Shown here: piece by piece, positions 48,608 to 57,576 of the stretch
Numbering within the stretch: position 1 is the first letter of the stretch
How the letters are laid out: every line of letters begins with the position of its first letter
Origin: Anoplolepis gracilipes
Taxonomy: Eukaryota > Arthropoda > Insecta > Hymenoptera > Formicidae
Length of the DNA stretch: 64,000 nt
Reading direction: 5' to 3'
Assembly: GCF_047496725.1 (NCBI RefSeq)
Contig: NC_132970.1
Span: 22,904,001-22,968,000, forward strand
The notes under the pieces: generated by a model
Databases searched by the model: none
What the model was told of the DNA's origin: nothing
The model's input: the letters and a program-made list of their open reading frames with translations, nothing else
Translations under genes and position numbers: made by a program

Positions 48608-49803
48608 GATATAATAATAAGTATTTGGCATTAGAGCAATAATATGTGAATATACAAAAGGTAACTTGTGACAAGATTGAGTTTTGTAGTAACATCGCAT
48701 CTATTTATAAAATTAAAATTATTGAATTTAAAGTTATAATATCATTCAAATTTCGACTCAGTAGACGACACAAGTTTACATATTAGACTACAACTACTGG
48801 CCAACGAACCAGGGAAGTGCGCACTATTGTCAACACACCATGAGGAATCACTAATCAATATAATAACGACAGTCACAAAAAACTTCATAGATCTTTCCAT
48901 ACGCAAGTGGAATATTTTCCCAATACAACATTATGCGATGGGGTAAACTAGGGTATGATGGCCATACGGAAAAGACGGCCATAGGCTGTAATTTTTTCAA
49001 TAATCGCTACATAGTGCGCTTTTTTAGTCATTATCAAAGATAATCGATATTTACAGTTTATATGCACACATTATTCGAAATAACGATATTGTGAATCTTA
49101 TATTATATTTTTACTTTTGACTACCTGCAAAGTTTTTCACTTGTCCACTAAAAACTGTTGTAACGTCGAATAAATTACAGTCAAGCTATCGTAATCGACG
49201 TTAGACATATTATAAAGATATGTAAATTGTTACATGACATATAATTTTTATTTTTGTTTTCACTATTTTTTTATAAATATTAGGGCCATCTTTCCGCCCC
49301 AATGGTCATCTTCTCCTTAAAAGTTGGATAAGATGGCCAATGCTTATGTTGTACTATTTTGATAATATAAAATTTCTATGAAATATTTTCCTTTTAATTT
49401 CGATAATATTACGTAATTTAAGCTTCAGGGAGATAATATGCCAAACACTATTAAAAAATAACAAAAATAAAAGTATATTTTTTTTGCAGTTTAAAAACCT
49501 ATGGCCTTCTTACCCGAGTTTACCCTACCTACATATTGTAAATGATTTCAACATAATTTATTTAATTTACTAACATAGTTTATTCAATTTACTAACTTCA
49601 TTTATGCGCTGAAGAGGGTCAGAAAAATCTGATGGAAACGTTCACCAAGAATTGTTAACATGATATTATAACATTAAATTCAATAATTTAAATTTTATAA
49701 ATAGATGCGATGTTACAACAAAACTCAATCTTGTCATAAGTTACCTTTGTATATTCACATATTATTGTAATGCCAAATATTTTATACTTATTATTATAAT
49801 TTT
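48608..49803. repeat. Long inverted repeat with ~140-bp arms, interrupted by copy 8
   Basis: The left arm (about 48,608-48,744) and right arm (about 49,660-49,803) are reverse complements with a few small differences. For example, GTGACAAGATTGAGTTTTGT on the left pairs with ACAAAACTCAATCTTGTCAT on the right, and AACATCGCATCTATTTATAA with TTATAAATAGATGCGATGTT. They enclose about 915 bp, of which 585 bp are the later insertion at 48,941-49,525. The outer limits have no clear target duplication. It could be an old fold-back transposon or an inverted local duplication. Confidence 0.88.
48941..49525 (+). mobile_element. TA-flanked inverted-repeat element, copy 8, nested in an inverted repeat
   Basis: It starts GGGTAAACTAGGGTATGATGG and ends CTTACCCGAGTTTACCC. 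The right flank is TA but the left flank reads TG, a likely mutation. At 585 bp it is the longest copy, with the extra CGGAAAAGACGGCCATA segment near the left end shared with copy 7. Its interior still contains the GGGCCATCTTTCCGCCCCAA stretch that several other copies have lost. Confidence 0.93.
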
Positions 49804-51278
49804 ATAGAGCCTTTACGTTACTAATTAATAATTGATATACTAACTTTTTCAAATGATAATAATGATATTGTGTTACGTGTTGTTTATACCGAACATTGTT
49901 ATGAGAATCATTACTGGCAGAATTACAGGGAACCATATTCGGGTCGTTCTTTTGAATGCAAGTAAGAAGCGCAACCCAAATATCGCTCCCTGTAATTCCG
50001 CGAGTCATTGCGTCGATGCGCAAATCACGTGTCCCTTTTCCCTTGTGCAACTCTTAATACCAAGCCGCAAGAATTTAAGAAAGAACCGATGAAGAATATA
50101 TATCTCGAGAGGGACCAGGAAGGAGTTTGCAATCGTGTGCCGTATCATCGCGCGTGTAAGAAATAACAAAGTTGAGCGAGACAACGCGCCAAAGAGAAGA
50201 AGGCGGAAGAGAAGATTTGCCGAAGGGTGGAATGATGGGGGGTAGGGGATGGGAGGAATTCGAAGAGACGGTAGAAGAAAGAAAGAACCGTGGTCTCGAT
50301 GCAGCAGAACTGAAAGCCGTTCAACAGAACAGGCCGAACGAAGAAAGGAAGAAGAGGTGGTGGAGAACCCAGAAGAGACCAACCAATCTTCGCCAACGAG
50401 CGAAAAGTCTCTCTCGAAGATGGAAATGAGAATAAAGGCGAAATGAGTCGCGCTTCTCAGCTACGAATCGATTTACTGAAGTAGAGAGAGTTGTGAGAAG
50501 AAAAGTACATATGCATAATTCATGTACAAACGATGCCAGAGTGAATTTCAATGAGTTGAAACACGTTTTACTTGCATGTGTCGCGAACAGTGCGTAATAT
50601 TTTTTTTTTTTTTTTTTTTTTCTTTTATTTACACATGCGTTCAAATTATTGATATATAAAATTTGCAATATTAAATTGAAAATTTGTCATACAATCATAT
50701 ATCTTACAATTAATTAAATGTAATTAAAACGTTAGATATAAATATATAAAACTTGATACATATCTTACATCAGATTTAGACTACTGACAACGTAATCACC
50801 GATCGTAGCCATTTATTTGCTATTACTACGATTACCGTTGAACACACGATACACGATACAAAGACGATTACATGTTATGTGGCATAGAGCTCGTTTTCTA
50901 TCGATTATAAACGCCAGTCTTTCTGGCATTTATTCCCTTCTATACACGATTTCGAGTTTAATAAAAACAACACCAACAGGCTCGTATATATCGTAGCGAT
51001 TAATTAATTGCTATTACTAAACTACTCTTGAGTAATGTCCCATCGTAAAATGAACTTCGTTCAACCATTATCGCTTTCTAGTTAATTTTTTCGTTTGCAG
51101 CATTATTTATTATGCATTGGATTAGATCGAATTGCATTTCACGATTAAAAAGTATCGGTATCATAAAACAGGCGATAGATTAACTGGAATTTATTAGTGC
51201 CGTTTTATTTGCGTTTCGTATGTTTTTCTCAAAAAATAATTTTGTATTTTTAAAAAAATAATTTTATATTATTATTCC

Positions 51279-51317
<39 letters not shown>

Positions 51318-51966
51318 CTTGGTTTAAAGATTCTACAAAGTATACATCTCTAACAATAAGAGAATTTTGATACAACACAAGTTTACGTCTATGTTTTGAT
51401 GCTGTTGCGATCTTTCTACATATTATTTTTTGTAATGATGTAATATTGTGAATTTCTTGCGAATTACACGATTCTGGACGATGCTCTCGCGAAACGGTAC
51501 TATGGGCGGTGTAACGGCAGAGTTGCACAAGCGGCGAAGTATAGCAAAAGCACATTATACAAGTGCACGCGGTAAAATGTGCGAGGAACGATCAACGGCG
51601 AAGAATTATTTGACAGCGCCAAGTACTTTTACCATTTTTCTTCTTTTCTCGCTACTACCTGTCCAGGCTGCAGCTTAGCAGAACTGCGAAACATGAAGAT
51701 ATGGGCTCCATATTTCAACGTTTTAACTCGCGATTTCTAGCTCGTTCTTGCGTGCCGTATTTACTTCAGTTTGCAATGGCAAAGGAAAAGAATAATTTTG
51801 CATCATTATTTAATATCATTATTTTGTTTTCGATAGCTTTCAATAATGCGAGTAATGAAAACAATTGAGATAATGCCAGGTATTTATTTAAGTCTTTATT
51901 TGACAGATTTAAGTTACATTTTTTTTAATTTAGCTAAAATAATGGCTTGTTATTCTGCATAATATA
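49804..51966. other. Non-coding spacer with one hairpin
   Basis: Contains the hairpin at 49,907-50,014 and a purine-rich stretch of GAAGAGA/GGAGG type at about 50,170-50,440. It also holds a T run at 50,600-50,620 and (TA)n at 51,281-51,315. Open frames in the purine-rich stretch are low-complexity Glu/Arg/Lys translations. Confidence 0.5.
49907..50014. repeat. Compact ~108-bp imperfect hairpin
   Basis: The arms around GAATTACAGGGA (about 49,919-49,930) and TCCCTGTAATTCC (about 49,987-49,999) are complementary, and pairing extends over about 45-50 nt per arm with a minimal loop near 49,960. The two strands therefore encode similar peptides (ITGNHIRVVLLNASKKRNPN on one and ITGSDIWVALLTCIQKNDPN on the other). 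That similarity is a consequence of the palindrome, not evidence of a gene. It could be a tiny inverted-repeat transposon relic or a hairpin RNA locus. Confidence 0.8.
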
Positions 51967-52320
51967 GGGTGTCCCATGAAACATCTTAATTTCCAATTGT
52001 GATAATAATAAATTAATACAGCGTTATATTTGTATTGTTCCTAGAATGAAAGGCTAACTGTCCAAATTTTGAAGAAAATTTTTAATCTAGCTCTTCAAGC
52101 TGTTGCACAGTCAATTTCGGGCCGAATTCCGCGTATCATCAAACGACTTGTGCTTTCTCTACGTTGGAAACCATTTGTCATCACTGTTACCTGACTTGGA
52201 GAGCCAAAAATTTCCTTCAAAAATTGGACACTCAAACTATGAAACCAGAAACAATATAATATAATGCTGCAGTAATTTATTATCATAATTTGAAATTAGA
52301 ACGGTCCGATTGGGACACCC
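51967..52320. mobile_element. 354-bp fold-back element with GGGTGTCCCA ends and TA flanks
   Basis: It begins GGGTGTCCCATG and ends ATTGGGACACCC, with TA on both sides (51,965-51,966 and 52,321-52,322). Complementarity continues inward for about 120 bp per arm. GATAATAATAAATTAATACAG and CTGTCCAAATTTTTGAAG-type stretches in the left arm match the reverse complement of the right arm with small gaps. About 100 bp of unpaired, GC-richer sequence remains in the centre. No transposase motif. The long arms mean its transcript would form a strong hairpin. Confidence 0.88.
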
Positions 52321-52322
52321 TA

Positions 52323-52770
52323 TATTATGCAGTATTATCTATTCAATTTAAAATATTCATTTCAAAGTTAGTTGAAAGAGGGAGTTTACGCGGAAGAAAT
52401 TACGCATTTCAAAATTATACTTCAAGATATTTCTATAACATACTGGAGATTACGACAACCAGTTTCTGCACTCGTGAAACAGGTTAATCATCTTCGTTGC
52501 CAATAAGAAAATCACGCAATTTATACTAGGCCATCGTTGCGAGAGGCCGATACACTCACTCGCGATGTAACGTTATTAACCCAATAAATTACATAACATG
52601 TTTGTCACCGCGGCAAAACTAGTTTAACCAATTGTTCCTATTATTCGTGACCTGCCGTGCTGAATTTTCTTTCAAGTTACATCAACATTGCCCTCGTTAT
52701 TTTATAATCAGTTGACTGAGATTTTAAAATATGTTTCATACTTACGTAACATTTTTGATACTGGGACGTA
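52323..52770. other. Short non-coding spacer
   Basis: Mixed-composition DNA between the fold-back element and the 333-bp duplication. Nothing was recognised in it. Confidence 0.5.
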
Positions 52771-53436
52771 AGTAATATTATAATAGATATTATAATAGAT
52801 TTATTAATTAATGCATAGATATTAAAAACCATAAAAAATTTAAAATTTTTTAATTTTTTCATGATATACATTAATAAAAAATATGCTTTTTTAATTATGA
52901 TATCGCGCTAATAAATTATTAGTTACAGTGTTTATTTGTTTATTTCAGGAGAATTAATTTTGATAAATTATTGATTATTATTTCATTATATCCTAAGAGT
53001 TTTCAAGCATTTCATCCAATAATTAATATTTTCATTCACACGGTGTTTGTCTCATAATAATTAAATTGCCTTTTATCTCTTTTCAGAAATTTTTGTTACA
53101 TTGAGTAATATTATAATAGATATTATAATAGATTTATTAATTAATGCATAGATGTTAAAAACCATAAAAAATTAAAATTTTTTAATTTTTTTATAATATT
53201 ATACGTTAATAAAAAATATGCTTTTTTAACTATGATATCGCGCTGATAAATTACTAGTTACAGTGGTTATTTGGTTTATTTCAAGGGTATTAATTTTGGT
53301 AAATTATTGATTATTATTTCATTATATCGTAAAAGTTTTCAAGCATTTCATCCAATAATTAATATTTTAATTTTCACGGTGTTGTCATAATAATTAAATT
53401 GCTTTTTATCTTTTTTCAGAAATTTTTGTTACATTA
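52771..53436. repeat. 333-bp tandem duplication
   Basis: Copy 1 (52,771-53,103) and copy 2 (53,104-53,436) are each 333 bp. Both start AGTAATATTATAATAGATAT and end CAGAAATTTTTGTTACATT. Small indels cancel out, for example TTAAAATTT versus TTAAAATT and GGTGTTTGTCTCATAAT versus GGTGTTGTCATAAT. Extremely AT-rich and non-coding. Confidence 0.95.
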
Positions 53437-53995
53437 ACGATATTGTAATAGAACACGCGAGCGTGATATTTTGTAATATTCCGTGTAGCGGAATGCGTTT
53501 GCTTAATTGCGTTGTCTAACAAACCGCGAAGCGTAGATGCGTACGATTAACAATTTAGCATAACAAAAGTATACCGGCTAACGGCATCCAAGTCGATCTC
53601 TATTAATTTAATACATTTGCAAAATTGTGCAGGATGCATACAGTTGCATCGTCATGACGCGGCTCAGCCTCACTAGCATTGTATTAGTGGCGTGATATTA
53701 GTACGTCAATGGATACTTGTCACAGACAGGTTTTGAAGAGACGTTATCGTTTTTTTGTCTGCCGTAACGAGAAAACGCGGCGCGGCTGCGAGAGAAAAGG
53801 GCGAAAGAGGCGCTTGCCCATGTTTTGCGAGCGAAACGAGGGAGCAAAACGGACACGCTCAATCGCTCGTGCGAAACAACCGTGGAGACGGAAGCACGCT
53901 TTAAAATCGAAAAGTGACCGATCAGATTAGAGGAGCTATCAAGCTCGTGATTGATCAGACGGAATAAGAGAATGAAAATAGTTTCCCATTTCTCC
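53437..53995. other. Non-coding spacer with a CpG-rich patch
   Basis: CpG-rich at about 53,440-53,560 and 53,640-53,930. The 73-codon Arg/Lys-rich frame at 53,709-53,930 has no recognised domain and no splice context. Confidence 0.5.
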
Positions 53996-54001
53996 TATCG
54001 T

Positions 54002-54875
54002 CAGGGTTCGTACTCTTTCCCCTATCTCCTCTTTTTCCTCTTTTTTTATCGCTCTCCCCTTTTTTCCTCTAAAATCTATGATTTTCCTCTATTTCCTCTA
54101 TAATTAACACGATCAGCACATTTGTCTTAAAAATCGATGCAAGCAATATTGATTCAGCTAAATCCATGATCAGCAAAATAGTTTTTCAAGAATTGATATC
54201 GAGTCTAGAAAATCTCAGAAATAAAGAAAAAGAACAAAGAATCAAAATTGAGAGAAAAAGTACATCACAAAAAAGAAAATCTCAACTTATTGAGACTGAA
54301 GTAAACAAAAGGCTTAAGGTCTAAAAATAATTAAAGAATAAGTAATAAAAAATAATTATTTTGAAAACGTGCCTCTACCTAATGCTAATACAATATAATA
54401 TATATACATATATGCCAAAGATAAAAAAAAATAAATTATAAAAATAATTATAAAAAAATAAATTTACATTTACCATATGTATTGAGTAATATAATATGAG
54501 TTATCATATTTTAAATTATTTAATTAGTTATTTTATAAATATATCATTTTTAATTTTTTACTTTTCGTTTATTTTTCTTATCTCGTCTTCTCTTCTTATT
54601 AAATAAATGTAATTTGAATAACGAGCAGTGTGTACGTGTCATTCTGTGATATGTAAATTGTAGCATTTCTAGATATCTATTGCATTGTATATCGTTAAAG
54701 TAAAGAAACGTATTTTTATCAGTTTTATAAACAGTTATGTAAAACGTTAAAACGTTAATAAATCCAATATAGATTTTATTAAAATTGTATAACTAAAATT
54801 CTGTCGTTTATTCCCAATAATAAATACTATTTCTAAAATAATACATTAATTTTATTATTTTAAAGTTCTTTGATT

Positions 54876-54907
<32 letters not shown>

Positions 54908-54998
54908 ACTTTTTCATCAATTAAATCAACTTCCTCTTTTTTCATAAAAAAATTCCTAATTTTCTCTATAATAAAAAAAATAGGAAGTACGAGCCCTG
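54002..54998 (+). mobile_element. 997-bp CAGGG-ended transposon with 6-bp target duplication
   Basis: It opens CAGGGTTCGTACTCTTTCC and closes GGAAGTACGAGCCCTG. The terminal inverted repeats match at CAGGG-TCGTACT apart from one or two positions. TATCGT lies on both sides (53,996-54,001 and 54,999-55,004). Subterminal sequence is rich in CCTCTTTTT on the left and the complementary AAAAAGAGGAAG type on the right. It shares the CAGGG end and 6-bp duplication with the element at 46,669, but the interiors are unrelated. Contains (TA)n/(TG)n at about 54,879-54,907 and a possible coding remnant. Confidence 0.9.
54121..54324 (+). pseudogene. Possible C-terminal coding remnant inside the CAGGG-ended transposon
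   Basis: One frame is open for about 67 codons from 54,121 and beyond it upstream, ending at TAA 54,322-54,324. It reads KIDASNIDSAKSMISKIVF, then a charged, probably helical Glu/Lys/Arg-rich tail ending EVNKRLKV. An open frame with few AT-driven stops and varied codons is unusual in this AT-rich setting. It may be the 3' end of the transposase gene of the parent element. I do not recognise the family, and it has no start codon context. Confidence 0.35.
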
Positions 54999-55004
54999 TA
55001 TCGT

Positions 55005-56010
55005 GATTCCACTAGAAAAATTATTTTGAATACAAAACCATTTACAGCTTCTTATCATAATCTCCCTTTCATTAAAATGACAGATTATTACTTTAATCTT
55101 GATAATGAATATTATATATGTTAGCAAGTTGGAGAAAAGTTTTCATTCTATTTTGATGAATTGAGAAAAAAATAAATGTTAAATCGAGGTAACGCGAAAT
55201 GAATTAACGGAAAAATGGCGTGCTTGTATAGATACTGATTTGATCTCACGTGCTCATGTGCTTATTACAGTTGAGGGTGAAGGATCTTGATACGATCTTT
55301 TAAAAAAAAAGCCACGTGTATTTATTTATAGTTATAAAGCTACGAGTTCTCTTCGTCTGTAGTAACAAGTGTGCGGGCGATGTTGCGGGTCAGAGTGATT
55401 TCTGCATTCCAAAAGAGAATCGGAACACAGTACGCTCTATTGAAGGCTTGCACGCACTCACACGAGAAGGAGTCATACAAAACGAGTCTTTATGCTCGTG
55501 TCAGTTATCCGAGGTACTGCGTAACTGTTCCAGCTATCGAGACGTCAAACTAAAATTGTGCTACCGCATATCATCGAGAATTGCGTTTACATGACACGAT
55601 ACTTTCCTTTTGAATCGATTTTTATGGAACAAATCATGATAAAATAACTCAACAGTGTCTTCTCCTCTTCGTAATTTATAGATTTATGAAAATATTTAAT
55701 TAAAACTGAATTCAATCTCTCTCCATACTTTCTAAAGAACCTCGTATTTAAAGCAACGAATATTGCAACGATTATTTCTAAGTAGCAATAATTTCGCGAT
55801 ATGAAAGTGTGCTGCAAAGTTGTCTCGACTTGGCAAGAACTCGGTCTTATGATAGTGTTGACATCGCGTAATTATTCTCCTCATTTATAGAGTACTTGTG
55901 CAAATAAGAGCACCATCGCGACGATATTACGGCCGTGGTGCGGCTCTCTGCGAGAGACTGTGTTGCAAATTTAAATTTAAATGTCGGGTGCACGCTGGCG
56001 CGCGTGTGCT
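55005..56010. other. Non-coding spacer
   Basis: AT-rich to about 55,360, mixed to 55,880, then CpG-rich up to the first copy of the repeated module. No exon recognised. Confidence 0.5.
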
Positions 56011-57576
56011 TTCGTGAGGGCTCGAGGATAATAATTAAGAGTATGCAGACGGTTTGCCGCAGCAGCAGCAGCAGCAGCAGCAGCAGCACGAGATAGCTTG
56101 CGCCTCGGGTGTCTCCTTCGATGATCCTCCTTTTAAAGATCAGGCTCGGGAATGAGAGTCGCAGCTCGTTTAGATGTTACGTGACGAGCTCAGAAATCTC
56201 CGAATAAGCATTAAGGAAATTACGATAAACGCTTTCGGCGTGTATCTTATCCGGTCTTTTCTAATCAAGATACAATTTTTAACATAGCAATATGGTAATT
56301 TTTCCATACTCGGAATAGAGATATGTGAAATTTATACAGACCCTAATAGATTTTGGTCATAAATTAAAATAATATTAATCTTAATTTACATGTAAAATAA
56401 TAATGAAAAGCAGTATAACACCAGCGAAATGTGTGAGTTAATCAAATATTATAAAGCTCCGCGTACAACATTTTGTGAAATATTTTGTTTAATATAATTT
56501 ACTATATACATTCTGAGACGTGAGATTATGGTTAGGTTTTCATTGTTTCGCGGTTATGAATGGGTAAATGATTTTTTTTACCTGTACTGTTTCATGTCGT
56601 TTACCTTCTTGAATTATATTATCATAATGTGCCACGAGTGGATGTTAGTACGATAATCAGATGCATACATATGTATCTTCGTGACGGCTCAAGGCTCAGA
56701 CAATAATTAAGAATAAAGCCATTCTCTTACAGCTTTGCCTCAGGAGGGAATGGTGTTCCCCCTCGGATACGTTATACGAAATGCCCATATCATACAGTCT
56801 GTATCTTACTTCTTCGCGACTTTATCAATTTAACGTATGGATTCAACGAACTTTAATTCGAGAGTATCGCAGTAACATAATTGAACGTAGCGAGTGATAT
56901 AAATTGCAGCTTATACGCCTATTCTTATTCATTTATAACTTTACTTTTACTTCATTTCTTCTTTGTCTTTGGATATATGTCGCTGAGGTACCGGGAAATT
57001 ATAATGTGTATTTTAGATATTTTTTTTATGTAGAATGTGTATAAAAATGTACATACATGCACATAATAATTTATAAACAGCAATGTATATTTATAGATAT
57101 ATTTCTTTTTTATCTAAAACACACATTAAAGATATAATGTAAAAATTCATGAAGATCCTCCAGAATAATTCCTCCTTTGTATCTTCTTTGCTTTTGAATA
57201 TATGTCGCTGAGGTACCGGGAAATTATAAAATAATATAGCGAAAGGACCATGTGTATTTTAGATATTTTTTTTATGTAGAATGTATATAAAAATGTACAT
57301 ACATGCACATAATAATTTATAAACAGCAATGTATATTTATAGATATGTTTCTTTTTTATCTAAAACATTTAAGATATATAATGTAAAAATTCATGAAGAT
57401 CCTGCAGCATATGTTATTATCGTTTTACGGTGATATATTGACGAAAATTAGTTCAAGAGATATAGTAGATACGGTTCTTTGTAGAAGTATTCGTGACGGC
57501 TCAAGGCTCACGCAATAATTAAGATTAGAGGCACGGCACGAGAGGCTCGCCTCGGGTGCCCGCGTCGATGATCCTC
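56011..57576. repeat. Three dispersed copies of a short conserved module
   Basis: The module TTCGTGACGGCTCAAGGCTCA..CAATAATTAAGA occurs at 56,011 (diverged: TTCGTGAGGGCTCGAGGA), 56,678 and 57,490. In copies 1 and 3 it continues to GCACGAGA..CGCCTCGGGTG..TCGATGATCCTC (ending 56,129 and 57,576). Copy 2 keeps a weaker GCCTCAGGAGGG. Copy 1 also has a (CAG)n tract (56,059-56,088) inserted inside it. The sequences between modules are not similar to each other. Confidence 0.8.
56957..57410. repeat. 225-bp tandem duplication
   Basis: CGCTGAGGTACCGGGAAATTAT occurs at 56,981 and 57,206. The following ATGTGTATTTTAGATATTTTTTTT through GATCCT stretch is nearly identical in both. Copy 2 has about 24 extra bp after AAATTATAA (AATAATATAGCGAAAGGACC), offset by deletions near the end. 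AT-rich and non-coding. Confidence 0.92.

Noticed and set aside
56059..56088. (CAG)n as a coding glutamine or leucine repeat
   Set aside because: It lies inside a repeated non-coding module, and the surrounding frames are short and unsupported.
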